A stretch of 64,000 nt of DNA from Marinobacter sp. HL-58 (GTDB lineage Bacteria > Pseudomonadota > Gammaproteobacteria > Pseudomonadales > Oleiphilaceae). The position numbers and the translations under genes were made by a program. Positions 9,618 through 19,490 of the stretch are shown piece after piece. Under the pieces are notes generated by a model. The model saw only the letters and a list, made by a program, of their open reading frames with translations. It had not been told where the DNA came from and made no database searches. The DNA lies in NCBI RefSeq assembly GCF_001314605.1, contig NZ_LIHP01000001.1:62001-126000 (forward strand), in the 5' to 3' direction. Numbering within the stretch: position 1 is the first letter of the stretch; each line of letters begins with the position of its first letter.

Positions 9618-10484
9618 ATGTCAAAACGCCACCCGATCATTGCGGTTACCGGTTCATCCGGTGCCGGTACCACCACCACCGGCCGGATATTCAGCCGTCT
9701 TTTCGCCGGTGAAGGGCTCAGGGCAGCCATGGTCAGTGGCGACAGCTTTCACCGCTACAATCGCGAGCAGATGGCTCGTCTGGCCGCCAAGGGCCAGTTT
9801 GGTGAGCGCAACCATTTTGCCCTGGCGGCAAACCACATCGACAAGCTGGAGGCATTGTTCTACGACTACGGCCACACGGGAAACGGACAATTCCGCCAGT
9901 ATGTGCATGATGAAGACCGGCAGTTGATAGAGGCCGGCCATAAACCCGGCACCTTTACGCCCTGGGGGCCGCTGGCCCCGGATACCGACCTGCTGTTCTA
10001 CGAGGGTCTGCACGGCGGGGTCGTCAGCGACGCTTACAACATCGCCCAGTACGTCGACCTGCTGGTTGGCGTGGTGCCCATCGTCAATCTTGAGTGGATC
10101 CAGAAAATCCACCGCGACACCAACAAGCGCGGGTATTCACAGGACGCAGTGGTGCAGACCATCATCAACCGGATGGACGATTACGTGCACGATATTGTCC
10201 CGCAATTTACCCATACCCACGTGAACTTCCAGCGAATTCCGCTGGTGGATACTTCCAATCCCTTTGTCGTCCGGGATGTGCCTACGGAAGACGAGAGCCT
10301 GATTGTCATCCATTTTCGCGACCCCTCGGATGTGGACCTTCCCTACCTGCTGCAGGTGATTGCCGGCAGCAGCCTGTCCCGGCATGACACTCTGGTCATT
10401 CCCGGGACCAAGCTGTCCCTGGCCATGGATCTGATCATGCGCCCGCTGGTGCTGGAGCTGATGGCCCGCAAACCTTTCGCCTGA
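9618..10484 (+). CDS. prkB: Phosphoribulokinase-like kinase PrkB
   Basis: The 288-residue protein belongs to the phosphoribulokinase/uridine kinase P-loop family, with a Walker A loop GSSGAGTTTTG at about residues 12-22 and the downstream SGDSFHRYNREQM. It resembles the short PrkB type found in non-autotrophic gammaproteobacteria rather than a Calvin-cycle enzyme, and no Rubisco genes are nearby, so its substrate is uncertain. In E. coli, prkB lies beside yhfA (an OsmC-family gene) and crp, and here an OsmC gene and vfr/crp are 2-3 kb away, supporting the identification. Its stop codon is immediately followed by the stop of the convergent pirin gene. Confidence 0.85.
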   Translation: MSKRHPIIAVTGSSGAGTTTTGRIFSRLFAGEGLRAAMVSGDSFHRYNREQMARLAAKGQFGERNHFALAANHIDKLEALFYDYGHTGNGQFRQYVHDEDRQLIEAGHKPGTFTPWGPLAPDTDLLFYEGLHGGVVSDAYNIAQYVDLLVGVVPIVNLEWIQKIHRDTNKRGYSQDAVVQTIINRMDDYVHDIVPQFTHTHVNFQRIPLVDTSNPFVVRDVPTEDESLIVIHFRDPSDVDLPYLLQVIAGSSLSRHDTLVIPGTKLSLAMDLIMRPLVLELMARKPFA

Positions 10485-11342
10485 TCAGGCGGTCAGGCGC
10501 CCGTCGCGGTAATCCCGCAGGGTCTGCTCGATTTCCTGGCGGGTGTTCATGACAAAGGGACCATACTGCACCACCGGTTCGCGAATCGGCTTGCCGGCGA
10601 TCAGCAACAGGCGGGCACCGTTTTCACCGGCTCCGATCCGTACGCTGTCTCCCGGCGAGAGGATGCTGGCGGCGGAGGCCTGAAGGGCCTGGGAGCCTGC
10701 GTCCGATACCAGTGATGCCTCGCCCTCGTACAGGTAGAGCATTGCGTCAAGCTCCGTGCTGACTGGCAGCAGAGTTTCCTTGCCGGGGCCCAGGTGAATA
10801 TCCGCATACAGCGGGCGGGTACTGCCTCCAGTCACCGCACCCCGGTGTTCCTGCCCTTCAACCGTGATCTCGCCGGCAATCAGTTTTACCAGGCCGCCGT
10901 CCACGGTGATGGCCGGAATCTCCTCCGGCTGGATGTCCCGGTAACCGGCAGGCTTCATCTTCTCTGCCGCGGGCAGGTTGAGCCAGAGCTGGAAGCCGCG
11001 CATCTGCCCGGATTCCTGTTGCGGCATTTCCGAATGCACGATGCCGCGACCGGCGGTCATCCACTGAACGCCTCCGTTCCTGAGGTTGCCCCGGTTGCCC
11101 AGGTGGTCCTCGTGGAGCATGTGGCCTTCGATCATGTAGGTGACCGTCTCGAAGCCCCGGTGAGGGTGGGACGGAAACCCGGCGATGTAATCCTGGGGCT
11201 GGTCGGAACCGAATTCGTCCAGCATCAGGAACGGATCAAGGCGTATGTTCTGGTGCTGGCCGATGGAGCGCTTGATGCGCACGCCGGCGCCGTCGGAGGT
11301 TTCCAGGGCAGGGATGGTCTGTTTCAGTGATCGCAGGGGCAT
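10485..11342 (-). CDS. Pirin family protein (metal-binding bicupin)
   Basis: The 285-residue protein has the two-cupin pirin layout. The N-terminal metal site is intact: FPSHPHRGFETV gives His59 and His61, and GRGIVHSEMP gives His103 and Glu105, matching the four ligands known from E. coli YhhW and human pirin. Bacterial pirins include quercetin dioxygenases and regulators of metabolic enzymes, so the role here is open. The gene converges with prkB with no bases between the stop codons. Upstream (minus strand) is the speD terminator candidate. Confidence 0.88.
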   Translation of the reverse strand: MPLRSLKQTIPALETSDGAGVRIKRSIGQHQNIRLDPFLMLDEFGSDQPQDYIAGFPSHPHRGFETVTYMIEGHMLHEDHLGNRGNLRNGGVQWMTAGRGIVHSEMPQQESGQMRGFQLWLNLPAAEKMKPAGYRDIQPEEIPAITVDGGLVKLIAGEITVEGQEHRGAVTGGSTRPLYADIHLGPGKETLLPVSTELDAMLYLYEGEASLVSDAGSQALQASAASILSPGDSVRIGAGENGARLLLIAGKPIREPVVQYGPFVMNTRQEIEQTLRDYRDGRLTA

Positions 11343-11428
11343 GGCGTAGTCCTCCTCAAAGGGTCTAACGCCTATTAAACGCCTTTGAAGGCCCGGGAAT
11401 AAACCGGAGAATTCTGGAGAGGGACATC

Positions 11429-11468
11429 AAAAAAACTGAAGAATCGGTGATGGCGGGCCACCACCGAT
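11429..11468 (-). terminator. Possible intrinsic terminator after speD
   Basis: On the minus strand an 11-bp stem with one mismatch and a 4-base loop (11443-11468, ATCGGTGATGG against CCACCACCGAT) begins 12 bases past the speD stop. A run of seven T follows at 11435-11429. The 7-base gap between stem and T-run is longer than ideal. Confidence 0.45.
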
Positions 11469-11480
11469 GCCGGGAGTCAG

Positions 11481-12272
11481 TTATTCCACATTGCGGGAGT
11501 AGAACATTTCCAGCATTTCGCGCTTCAGACGTTCTTCAATGGAGCGGGCCTCTTCCGGGTCCAGGTCGCTGGCATTGACCCCGAACACGTAGTTGTCCAG
11601 GTTGAAGTTCTTGAGCATCATCTTGGTGTGGAACAGGTTTTCCTGGTACACGTTGACATCGATCATCTGGTAGGCGTTGCGGGTATCCTCGGTCAGATAG
11701 TTCTGGATCGAGTTGATGTCGTGGTCAATATAATGCTTGGTGCCGTCCACATCGCGGGTAAAGCCACGCACCCGGTAGTCCACGGTGACCACGTCGGAGT
11801 CGAAGCTGTGGATCAGGTAGTTCAGCACCTTCAACGGTGAGATCAGGCCGCAGGTAGACACGTCGATATCCGCCCGGAACGTACTGATACCCTCGTAGGG
11901 GTGGCTCTCGGGGTAGGTATGAACGGTGACGTGGCTTTTGTCCAGGTGGGCAACAATGGCATCCGGAAGCGGGCCGGGGGACTCTTCGTTGTCCGGTTCT
12001 CCGTCGCTGAGTTCATGCTCGGCAATCAGCATGGTGACAGAGGCGCCGTGTGGCTCGTAGTCCTGGCGGGCAATGTTCAGAACGTTGGCACCGATGATCT
12101 TGACCACGTCGGTCAGGATCTGGGTCAGGCGCTCGGCGTTGTACATCTCGTCGATGTAATCAATGTAGGCTTCACGCTGTTCTTCGGTCTGCGCATAACA
12201 GATGTCGTAGATGTTGAAGCTCAGTGATTTGGTCAGGTTATTGAAACCATGCAGCTGTAGTTTGGTTTCCAT
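11481..12272 (-). CDS. speD: S-adenosylmethionine decarboxylase proenzyme
   Basis: SpeD decarboxylates S-adenosylmethionine to supply aminopropyl groups for spermidine. The 263-residue length matches the long proteobacterial SpeD class (E. coli 264). The self-cleavage site is visible as [15 protein letters not shown], with Ser113 expected to become the pyruvoyl group. I chose ATG 12272 (METKLQ) because a GGGGGG ribosome site lies 6 bases upstream; a TTG 15 bases earlier also keeps the frame. speE is not in the window. The neighbouring OsmC and vfr genes reproduce the Pseudomonas vfr-osmC-speD neighbourhood. Confidence 0.95.
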   Translation of the reverse strand: METKLQLHGFNNLTKSLSFNIYDICYAQTEEQREAYIDYIDEMYNAERLTQILTDVVKIIGANVLNIARQDYEPHGASVTMLIAEHELSDGEPDNEESPGPLPDAIVAHLDKSHVTVHTYPESHPYEGISTFRADIDVSTCGLISPLKVLNYLIHSFDSDVVTVDYRVRGFTRDVDGTKHYIDHDINSIQNYLTEDTRNAYQMIDVNVYQENLFHTKMMLKNFNLDNYVFGVNASDLDPEEARSIEERLKREMLEMFYSRNVE

Positions 12273-12469
12273 GTTCAGCCCCCCCAAGTGACTGGAGATG
12301 AGTGTCAGTGGTCATGCCTGTTTTCTGCATGCCACCAAGGCCGCCACCGATAACTGACCGGGATGTTTACCATTTGCGCAGACCGGCGGAGAGGGTGCGT
12401 ATTATGCACACCGACCCATGATTTGGGTAGAGTTCACCGCAATATTGTAGCATCCGTATTTGTCCCTGC

Positions 12470-12892
12470 TCAGGAGGCTTCGCGGATCTCGTGGCTGTGG
12501 GTGATTTCCACGCCCGCTTTCTCCAGCATGATGGAGGCGGAACAGTATTTTTCCGCAGACAGGCTGACTGCCCTTTTTACCAGGTTTTCCTTCAGGTTGT
12601 TCCCGGTGACCACAAAGTGCAGGTGAATGCGGGTAAAGACCGCAGGCACGGCATCGGCTCTTTCCGCTTCCAGTTCGGCATGGCAGGCGGTGACGTCCTG
12701 ACGGCTTTTCTGCAGGATGCTCATGACATCAAACGAAGAGCAGCCGCCCAGCCCCATCAGCATCATTTCCATGGGGCGGGGGCCCAGGTCCCTGCCACCG
12801 TGATCCGGTGGGCCGTCCATCTGCACAGCGTGGCCACTGCCACTGGTTGCCCTGAAGGCGGCGTCGCCAGTCCAGTCAATGGTTGCTTTCAT
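12470..12892 (-). CDS. OsmC family protein (YhfA-like)
   Basis: The 140-residue protein has the OsmC/Ohr fold signature with the two reactive cysteines, Cys51 in GLGGCSSFD and Cys117 in AEKYCSAS. It matches the YhfA-like branch that lies beside crp in E. coli and vfr in Pseudomonas. OsmC proteins can reduce organic hydroperoxides, but the activity of the YhfA branch is not settled. The start is ATG 12892 (MKATIDW), which gives the usual length; the open frame continues 27 codons further upstream without a better start. It is divergent from vfr across 236 bases. Confidence 0.88.
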   Translation of the reverse strand: MKATIDWTGDAAFRATSGSGHAVQMDGPPDHGGRDLGPRPMEMMLMGLGGCSSFDVMSILQKSRQDVTACHAELEAERADAVPAVFTRIHLHFVVTGNNLKENLVKRAVSLSAEKYCSASIMLEKAGVEITHSHEIREAS

Positions 12893-13010
12893 CTGTTTTC
12901 GTACTCCCGATGGGATATAACGTGCAATGGGCAGGGATGCTAGCATATCCCGCAGAGCCCGGCAGCCCCGCAAAAAACAGTTCCGGGTAACTGGTCTATA
13001 CTGTTTCAGG

Positions 13011-13039
13011 TTGCCGAAACGGGGCCTTCTTGTTATAAG
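13011..13039 (+). promoter_or_regulatory. Candidate sigma70 promoter for vfr/crp
   Basis: TTGCCG at 13011-13016 and TATAAG at 13034-13039 are separated by 17 bases and lie about 90 bases before the vfr start. This is a visual match only; a second TATAAT-like string at 13047 lacks a partner -35. Confidence 0.45.
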
Positions 13040-13128
13040 TTGCGTTTATAATGAATAAACCCGCACGGAAAGCAGGGTGAATAAAAACATCAGGATCCCG
13101 CCAGTATTAAGGAGGCATGACTCGCACT

Positions 13129-13770
13129 ATGGCCACTATCGTCAAGCCGGTTGAGCAGAAAACCAAGCATCTGGACTATTTTCTTTCGCAATGCCATCGC
13201 CGGCGTTACCCTGCCAAGAGCACCATCATCTATGCGGGGGATAAAAGCGATTCCCTGTTCTACATCGTCAAAGGGTCCGTTACCGTCATCATCGAGGATG
13301 ACGACGGGCGTGAGATGATCATGGCCTACCTGAACGCCGGGGATTTTTTCGGTGAGATGGGGCTGTTCGACAACATGGATTCGCGCAGCGCCTGGGTGAA
13401 AGCCAAGACGGAATGTGAAGTTGCCGAAATCAGCTACACCAAGTTCCGGGAAATTGCCCAGCAGGATCCCAGGGTGCTGTATTTTATCGGTGAGCAGATG
13501 GCCTCCCGCCTGCGCCAGACAACCCGCAAGGTGGGGGATCTGGCCTTTCTGGATGTAACCGGGCGTGTTGCCCGCACCCTGCTTGACCTGTGCAAGGAAC
13601 CGGATGCCATGACCCATCCGGACGGCATGCAGATCAAGATCACCCGCCAGGAAATCGGCCGCATTGTCGGCTGCTCCCGCGAGATGGTTGGCCGGGTTCT
13701 CAAAACCCTCGAAGACCAGGGGCTGGTTCGGGTCAAGGGCAAGACCATGGTGGTCTACGGTACCCGCTAG
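13129..13770 (+). CDS. vfr: cAMP-responsive regulator, Vfr/CRP type
   Basis: A CRP-family transcription regulator very like Pseudomonas Vfr. It has the N-terminal cyclic-nucleotide fold with [17 protein letters not shown], the phosphate-binding cassette [19 protein letters not shown], and a C-terminal winged helix with recognition region [21 protein letters not shown]. Two starts compete: ATG 13117 lies only 1 base after AAGGAGG, and ATG 13129 lies 13 bases after it. I prefer 13129, since it gives 213 residues beginning MATIVKP, close to Vfr (214). It likely controls carbon and secretion genes in response to cAMP. It converges on modC with 30 bases between the stops. Confidence 0.93.
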   Translation: MATIVKPVEQKTKHLDYFLSQCHRRRYPAKSTIIYAGDKSDSLFYIVKGSVTVIIEDDDGREMIMAYLNAGDFFGEMGLFDNMDSRSAWVKAKTECEVAEISYTKFREIAQQDPRVLYFIGEQMASRLRQTTRKVGDLAFLDVTGRVARTLLDLCKEPDAMTHPDGMQIKITRQEIGRIVGCSREMVGRVLKTLEDQGLVRVKGKTMVVYGTR

Positions 13771-13800
13771 TGGCTTTGCCCGGTACCAGTGGTGGTCGGG

Positions 13801-14880
13801 CTATTCGACGATCGCCACACTCTTGATCTGCAGGCAGACATCCATGCCGCGCTCGAGGCCGAGCTGGTTCACCGCGCGGCTGGTAATCCGGGACAGGAAG
13901 GAAGTCTCCCCCGCCTGCAGGCGGACAGTGGCCATACCGGGGCGCTGCTCGGCGGCGATATCCATGACCCTGGCCGGAAGCAGGTTCTGGATGCTCTGGT
14001 CACGGTTGGCAGCCAGGGCAATGCTCACATCTCTTGCCAGTATCTGCAGTCTCACCTGGCTCCCGGGGCCGGCTGTTCCGTCGTCCCGCAGCCAAAGGCT
14101 GCCGCCATCAAATTCCGCACGACACAGATGCCACCGGGAGTCCTGTTCCCGGATGGTGGCCGTGACGATCACGGCTGCATTTTCCTCCAGTGCGAACGGC
14201 TGGTCGGGGCGGGCCAGTGTTTCCTGTAAACCGCCCTCGGCCACCACCCGGCCCTGATCCATCATGACAATGTAATCCGCCAGCCTGGCCACCTCCGCGG
14301 CGGAATGGGACACATAGACAATGGGAATGTCGAGGCTGTCCCGCAGGGTTTCCAGATATGGCAGTATGTCCCGCTTGCTGGCCTGGTCCAGTGCCGACAG
14401 GGGTTCGTCCATCAGCAACAGCCGGGGGCTGGTCAGCAGCGCCCGGGCAATGGCCACGCGCTGGCGCTCGCCACCGGACAGGCGGTCCGGCCTGCGGTTC
14501 AACAGCTGCGAGAGTCCCAGCCAGTCGATCACCTGCTGCGGATGAATCCGGCGTTGTGCTGCCGGTGTACGGCGGTAACCGTAGTTCAGGTTGCCATTGA
14601 CCGTCAGGTGCGGAAACAGGCTGGTTTCCTGAAACACATAGGCCAGTGGCCGTTTATGGACCGGCAGGCTGGTGTTGGTGTCCATCCAGGTGTCGCCGTT
14701 GACGGTCAGCTGGCCAGTGCATTGCTGCAGGCCGGCAATGCAGCGCAGCAGAGTGGTTTTGCCGCAACCGGAATGGCCGAACAGTGCTGTCACACCGTGA
14801 CCTGGCAGGTGCAGGTCAACATCCAGCTGGAAGCGGTCGAATCCGGTCCGGAAATGGGCGAGGATTGCTGTCGCTTTCAT
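13801..14880 (-). CDS. modC: Molybdate ABC transporter ATP-binding protein
   Basis: ModC powers molybdate uptake from the cytoplasmic side. The 359-residue protein has a Walker A loop GHSGCGKTT at 35-43, the ABC signature [10 protein letters not shown] near 129, Walker [13 protein letters not shown] and the switch His in YVSHS. The C-terminal third carries a TOBE-type domain typical of ModC, which binds molybdate. Its start overlaps the modB stop by 4 bases, indicating translational coupling in a modABC operon. I see no convincing ModE operator upstream of modA. Confidence 0.95.
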   Translation of the reverse strand: MKATAILAHFRTGFDRFQLDVDLHLPGHGVTALFGHSGCGKTTLLRCIAGLQQCTGQLTVNGDTWMDTNTSLPVHKRPLAYVFQETSLFPHLTVNGNLNYGYRRTPAAQRRIHPQQVIDWLGLSQLLNRRPDRLSGGERQRVAIARALLTSPRLLLMDEPLSALDQASKRDILPYLETLRDSLDIPIVYVSHSAAEVARLADYIVMMDQGRVVAEGGLQETLARPDQPFALEENAAVIVTATIREQDSRWHLCRAEFDGGSLWLRDDGTAGPGSQVRLQILARDVSIALAANRDQSIQNLLPARVMDIAAEQRPGMATVRLQAGETSFLSRITSRAVNQLGLERGMDVCLQIKSVAIVE

Positions 14881-15557
14881 GATTTCAGGTTCCCGTTGTT
14901 CAGGCGCCCGTTGATCAGGTAGAGGGTCAGCAGCACCAGGAAGGAAAACACCAGCATGCCTCCGGCCAGCAGGTGGGCCTTGCCGTATTCCAGGGTTTCC
15001 ACATGGTCATAGATGGCCACCGACAGCACCCGTGTTTCGCCGGGAATATTGCCGCCGATCATGAGCACCACACCAAATTCACCCAGGGTATGGGCAAAGG
15101 TCAGCACCGCTGCGGTTAGGAAACCGGGACGGGCGAGGGGAATCACCACGGAGAAAAAACGGTCCAGCGGGGAGGCCCGCAGGGTGGCGGCAACCTCCAG
15201 CATGCGTTCGTTGACGGTGGAAAATACGTTCTGCAGAGGCTGCACCGTGAATGGCAGCGAATAGATCACCGACGCAACCACCAACCCGGCAAAGGTGAAG
15301 GGCAGGGTGCCAAGCCCCAGAGTATTCGTCAGCGTACCGACAATGCCGTCCGGGCCCATCAGTAGCAGCAGGTAAAACCCCAGTACAGTGGGCGGCAGAA
15401 CCAGGGGCAGGGCCACAATTGCCGCCACCGGTTGCCTGAGCCAGTGGCTGCTGCGTGCGAGCCACCAGGCGATGGGGGTTCCTATGACCATCAGCAGGGC
15501 GGTGGTAATGCCGGCGAGTTTCAGGGTCAGCCAGACGGTTTGCCATTCCGGGCTCAT
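14877..15557 (-). CDS. modB: Molybdate ABC transporter permease
   Basis: ModB is the inner-membrane permease. The 226-residue protein has about five hydrophobic segments and the cytoplasmic coupling loop ([25 protein letters not shown]), the EAA motif that contacts ModC. Length and sequence fit ModB rather than a sulfate permease. It overlaps both modA and modC by 4 bases, so the three genes form one tightly coupled unit. Confidence 0.95.
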   Translation of the reverse strand: MSPEWQTVWLTLKLAGITTALLMVIGTPIAWWLARSSHWLRQPVAAIVALPLVLPPTVLGFYLLLLMGPDGIVGTLTNTLGLGTLPFTFAGLVVASVIYSLPFTVQPLQNVFSTVNERMLEVAATLRASPLDRFFSVVIPLARPGFLTAAVLTFAHTLGEFGVVLMIGGNIPGETRVLSVAIYDHVETLEYGKAHLLAGGMLVFSFLVLLTLYLINGRLNNGNLKS

Positions 15558-16333
15558 TGACGCTCCATGGGTTGTTCGGTCGCTTGCGGGATATCGTAGC
15601 CGTATTGGCGGATAATGTCCCTGGCTTCGCTGCTGGCGAGGAAGTCCAGCCAGGCGCCGGCAGCGTCGTTGTCCAGGCCCCGTACCAGCAGGATGGCCTG
15701 CTGTGAGATAGGATCATGAAAGCGGTCGGGTACGTCCCAGCGGGCACCACTCTCATGGTCATCACGAAGCTGTGCCTGTGCCACGAATCCCGCGTGTGCA
15801 TTACCTGTGGCCACAAACTGGAACGTCTGGGCAATGGATTCTCCCCTGACCAGTTGCTTTTCCAGGCTTGCCCAGAGGCCGAGATGTTCCAGGGTTTGCC
15901 GGGCAGCCAGGCCATAGGGTGCGGTGCGCGGGTTGGCGATGGCCAGGCGCCGGAAGTCACCGGCCTTGAGGAAGGTTTCAGGGTCTTCGAACGCCTGCGT
16001 GTCGGGGCTCCATAGCACCAGCTTGCCCTCGGCATAGGTGAAGCGCGTTCCGGGTACCCCGAGACTGTTTTTCTCCATCAGCCGCGGCCGCTCCTGGTCC
16101 GCGGCGAGAAATACATCGAACGGTGCCCCATGACGAATCTGGGCGTAGAGCTTGCCAGTAGAGCCGTAGCTGATACGGGTGTTATGTCCCGTCTTGTCTT
16201 CGAACCGCGCAGCGAGGCTTTCGGCGGCATCGTGAAAATTGGCAGCAATCGCCAGCCTGACCTCCCCTGCCAGTGCAGTTCCGTTGGACATTAGCAGGCT
16301 CACGGCCAGTAATGAGCGAATGGTGACCTTCAT
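15554..16333 (-). CDS. modA: Molybdate-binding periplasmic protein
   Basis: ModA binds molybdate or tungstate in the periplasm and delivers it to ModB. The 259-residue precursor has a cleavable signal peptide (about residues 1-22, ending ALA before [11 protein letters not shown]). The oxyanion-binding beginning of the mature protein is typical ([14 protein letters not shown], then [12 protein letters not shown], where Ser and Thr hold the anion). It is the first gene of modABC. Molybdenum supply implies molybdoenzymes such as nitrate reductase elsewhere in the genome. Confidence 0.93.
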   Translation of the reverse strand: MKVTIRSLLAVSLLMSNGTALAGEVRLAIAANFHDAAESLAARFEDKTGHNTRISYGSTGKLYAQIRHGAPFDVFLAADQERPRLMEKNSLGVPGTRFTYAEGKLVLWSPDTQAFEDPETFLKAGDFRRLAIANPRTAPYGLAARQTLEHLGLWASLEKQLVRGESIAQTFQFVATGNAHAGFVAQAQLRDDHESGARWDVPDRFHDPISQQAILLVRGLDNDAAGAWLDFLASSEARDIIRQYGYDIPQATEQPMERQ

Positions 16334-16405
16334 GGACAGGGCCCGGTTCCGTTGGATGATGAATGCTCCTGATCATAGCGCCACTGACCGCCGGGCGTCA
16401 TGTGC

Positions 16406-17323
16406 TCAGGGCCCGGAAGTGGTTTTCCCGGGGAGACAGTGCAGAATATGGTTCCATACTTCGTCGGCATTGGTTTCGTTGACAAGTTCATGACGGGCGC
16501 CGGGAAACAGCCTATCCGAGGCAACGTTCAGGCCCGCGGCTCTCAGGTCGGTGACATGCCGGCTGAAGCCGCGCCCCATTTCCCCGACCGGATCGCGGTC
16601 CCCTGCAAGCAGGTGAATGGGAAGATCCCTGCGCCAGGTTGCCGGAGAGAGTTCCAGCATGCCACTGATGAAATCGGACCAGAGGCCAACCGTGCAGGGA
16701 AAACCGCATAACGGGTCTTTCAGGTAGCGATCCACCTGCTGCGGGTCGCGGCTCAGCCAGTCGTGACTGGTGCGATTGGGGGCGAACGCCTTGTTGAATG
16801 CACCAAAGGTCATGCCATCAATCAGCCGGCTGTGATGTCGTTTGCCGCGCAGCAGTCCGATTGCCTTTACCAGTGCCAGCGAGACCCGGAGCCTGGGCCG
16901 ATTGATGCGATTGGTGGCGCAGAGGATCAGGTTGTCAATCTGGTCGCCGTATTGCTGGGTAAAGCCCTGGGCAATAAACGATCCCATACTATGCCCGAAC
17001 AGTGTCAGCGGAAGATCGGGAAACTGCCTCCGGGCATGAACCACCAGTTGTTGCAGGTCGTCCACTACCATTTGCCAGCCCCGGCTGTCGCCGTAGTGGC
17101 CAAGGTCGCTATCGGGGCACTGCGGCCCATGGCCCCGGTGCTGGATGGCCAGTACCGCTATCCCCTGCTGGTTGAGCCATTGGGCCAGTGGCTGGTAGCG
17201 CGCCGCATGTTCGGCCATGCCGTGGGCGATCACCATCACTGAGGTGGGGTTATGTGGCACCCACGACAGGAATGGAATCCGATGATGGGTCGGGCTGTTG
17301 ATGAAGCTTTCCTGCAGTTCCAT
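16406..17323 (-). CDS. Alpha/beta hydrolase, lysophospholipase-like
   Basis: The 305-residue protein resembles monoacylglycerol lipase/lysophospholipase (PldB-like) enzymes. It has the oxyanion region IAHGMAEHAARY, the nucleophile elbow GHSMG with Ser112, and a late GARHELVNE that supplies the catalytic His. There is no signal peptide, so it should act in the cytoplasm. I chose ATG 17323 (MELQESF); the open frame continues about 70 codons upstream into low-complexity basic sequence that does not look like protein. It follows the hydroxylase gene on the same strand (start 98 bases past that stop). Confidence 0.8.
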   Translation of the reverse strand: MELQESFINSPTHHRIPFLSWVPHNPTSVMVIAHGMAEHAARYQPLAQWLNQQGIAVLAIQHRGHGPQCPDSDLGHYGDSRGWQMVVDDLQQLVVHARRQFPDLPLTLFGHSMGSFIAQGFTQQYGDQIDNLILCATNRINRPRLRVSLALVKAIGLLRGKRHHSRLIDGMTFGAFNKAFAPNRTSHDWLSRDPQQVDRYLKDPLCGFPCTVGLWSDFISGMLELSPATWRRDLPIHLLAGDRDPVGEMGRGFSRHVTDLRAAGLNVASDRLFPGARHELVNETNADEVWNHILHCLPGKTTSGP

Positions 17324-17421
17324 GTTTGCTTGGGTCCGGGCTTTTTGTTGGCGTAACCGGAGTCTAGCGGGAAAACGCGTCCGGGTATGAGACAGACCCT
17401 GAAAAAACCGCGTTTGTGCCC

Positions 17422-18345
17422 TTATTCCGGATCTCTGTCCCATTCCGGAGGCTTCCACAGGTGTTTCAATCGTGACGTCAGCCCACCGGGCCTTGCCATG
17501 GCCCGGAACAGGTCCACGTATTCGTGGGTCCACAACACCAGCAGGTTGCGGGAGTGTACCGGGCGGGTGATGCCATATTCCGGCGGAGCCTGTTCGTCTT
17601 CGGCCACGAAGGTGCTGAACAGCCGATCCCAGATAATCAGGGTTCCGCCGTAGTTGCGGTCAATATAGCCGGGGTTGCGGCCGTGGTGGACCCGGTGGTG
17701 GCTGGGGGTGTTGAATACCCCCTCCACCCAGCGCGGCAGCTTGCCGATAAGGGTGGTATGGATGAAGAACTGGTATACCAGTGACAGGGCATAGGCAATG
17801 CCTATCCACACAGGATTGAAACCGATAAGCGCCAGCGGCAGGTAGAACACCCACATGCCATTGAAAATGTTGGTGGCATTCTGGCGCATGGCAGTCGAAA
17901 AATTCATTCGCTCCGAAGAATGGTGCACCACATGGGCGGCCCAGAACCAGCGTATGCGGTGACTGGAACGATGCATCCAGTAGAAACAGAAATCGACGCC
18001 CAGGAAGGCCAGAAAACCGGTAACCCAGTTCAGTTCCAGGTTCAGAATCCGGTGGTGATGCAGAAAGGCGTAAACGGGGAAGGCGATCAAGCCGGCAAAC
18101 AGCAGTTCGGTGATCTGGTAACCGGCGCCCAGGGCAAAGTTACGGAAGGCCTCGGGCACATTCATGCGGGCGGGATCATGACGAATGCGCAGGTATTCCC
18201 AGAGGGTGACGACAATGAATACCGGCGTGGCAACCAAGAAAATCAGCTGCCTTTCATCCAGCGCCAGCCAGGGGGCCACGGTTTCCCAGAGCGGCAGCAG
18301 GCCGCTGCCTTCCAGTACCGCCACCATCATGTCCGTTAACGCCAT
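17422..18345 (-). CDS. Fatty acid hydroxylase / sterol desaturase family membrane protein
   Basis: The protein (307 residues from ATG 18345) has at least four hydrophobic segments and the three histidine boxes of the di-iron family: HRSSH, HVVHHS and HRVHH. Such enzymes oxidise lipids or sterol-like substrates, or cleave ether lipids; the substrate is not visible from sequence. I prefer ATG 18345 (MALTDMM), which has AGGA 6 bases upstream, over ATG 18390, which has no ribosome site. An AraC-type regulator is divergent just upstream and could control it. Confidence 0.82.
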   Translation of the reverse strand: MALTDMMVAVLEGSGLLPLWETVAPWLALDERQLIFLVATPVFIVVTLWEYLRIRHDPARMNVPEAFRNFALGAGYQITELLFAGLIAFPVYAFLHHHRILNLELNWVTGFLAFLGVDFCFYWMHRSSHRIRWFWAAHVVHHSSERMNFSTAMRQNATNIFNGMWVFYLPLALIGFNPVWIGIAYALSLVYQFFIHTTLIGKLPRWVEGVFNTPSHHRVHHGRNPGYIDRNYGGTLIIWDRLFSTFVAEDEQAPPEYGITRPVHSRNLLVLWTHEYVDLFRAMARPGGLTSRLKHLWKPPEWDRDPE

Positions 18346-18476
18346 GCCGAATCCTGTACTTATTGTTGATCCGGCTTCAGTCTGCTCCATTCATTCTGAT
18401 AAAAATTGACAATTCATGCCACTGAATTGATCATCGACGCCAAAAGGGCAGGGGTTTTTATGATGGAGAACAGGCT

Positions 18477-19490
18477 GTGGCCAGTGTCATACGGGTAACC
18501 GGCGCCTGGACCGGTCTGTTATCAGACTGGCTGGATCGCGAGGAACTGGACGCCGGCCCGTTGCGGATGTCGCTGGCGCGGTGGGCGTCCCGGGACAGTG
18601 TGCCGGTGCCGGTATGGCGGGATTTGCTGTCCCGGGGGCTGGCGCTGGTGCCCCGGCGTATTGCTCCTGAGCTGGAGGTGGGCGCCTGTGTGCTGCCAGG
18701 ACATCTGGGCGTACTGGGTTACCTTGTGCTTGCCTCGGATACCCTGGGTGAGGCCATGCTTGCATACCAGCGCTATGAAACCCTGTTTTATGGCACCACC
18801 CTCGCGGAGATCGAGGTAATCGGTGACGAGGCCGAAATGCGCTGGCCACCCTCGGAAAACGAACTGGGCCAACAGGCAGATGGTGCAGCGATTTCCGCCC
18901 TGGTGACGTTCATGCGCCGCCAGATAGAGGAGCCACCCCCGCCTTCGGGGGTGAGTTTTCTTCAGAGCGTTGATGGGGAAACGGCCACGGCGTACGAAGC
19001 GTTCTTTGGTTCTCCGGTGACCTGGAACGACACTCATGTGCGGGTGCGGTTTCCATTGCATTACCTGAGCCTGCCCATGCCCCGGCGGGATCCAACCCTG
19101 AGGGAACTGCTGGATCGACAGGCCAGGGCGTTGTTGCGGGCGTTGCCGGGGCATTCCGGCGACAGTTCCGGCACCGACCGCCAGTTACAACAGGTACTGC
19201 TTAAACTGCTTTCCGACGGTGAGCCGACCCTGGCGCGAGCGGCCAATGCCATGCATATGTCACCCCGCACCCTGCAGCGGCGACTGGCACGGCACCAGTT
19301 AACCTGGCAACAGTGGCTGGACCGTGGCCGCGAGCAACTGGCCGGGCAGTACCTGTCGGATCCGTCGCTGACACTTACGGACATTGCCCTGCTGTTGGGT
19401 TTCTCCGAGCAAAGCGCCTTCACCCGTGCCTACCGCCGATGGACGGGTGATTCTCCGGGCAGGGCACGCCGCCAGCAACTCAGCGATTAG
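18477..19490 (+). CDS. AraC-family regulator with arabinose-binding-like N-terminal domain
   Basis: The 337-residue regulator starts at GTG 18477, with GGAG 8 bases upstream. Residues about 20-200 resemble the AraC_arabinose_bd domain (PF12625) typical of OruR/ArgR-like regulators (ALVPRRIAPELEVGACVL, LGVLGYLVLASDTLGEAM). The C-terminal 100 residues hold two helix-turn-helix motifs (TLARAANAMHMSPRTLQRRL and ITDIALLLGFSEQSAFTRAYRRW-type, here beginning LTDIALLLGF). It is divergent from the fatty acid hydroxylase gene, the likeliest target. The 3' end overlaps the convergent GST gene by 11 bases. Confidence 0.88.
   Translation: MASVIRVTGAWTGLLSDWLDREELDAGPLRMSLARWASRDSVPVPVWRDLLSRGLALVPRRIAPELEVGACVLPGHLGVLGYLVLASDTLGEAMLAYQRYETLFYGTTLAEIEVIGDEAEMRWPPSENELGQQADGAAISALVTFMRRQIEEPPPPSGVSFLQSVDGETATAYEAFFGSPVTWNDTHVRVRFPLHYLSLPMPRRDPTLRELLDRQARALLRALPGHSGDSSGTDRQLQQVLLKLLSDGEPTLARAANAMHMSPRTLQRRLARHQLTWQQWLDRGREQLAGQYLSDPSLTLTDIALLLGFSEQSAFTRAYRRWTGDSPGRARRQQLSD

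Noticed and set aside
16334..16405. ModE operator upstream of modA
   Set aside because: No convincing ModE-type palindrome was seen in the short leader.
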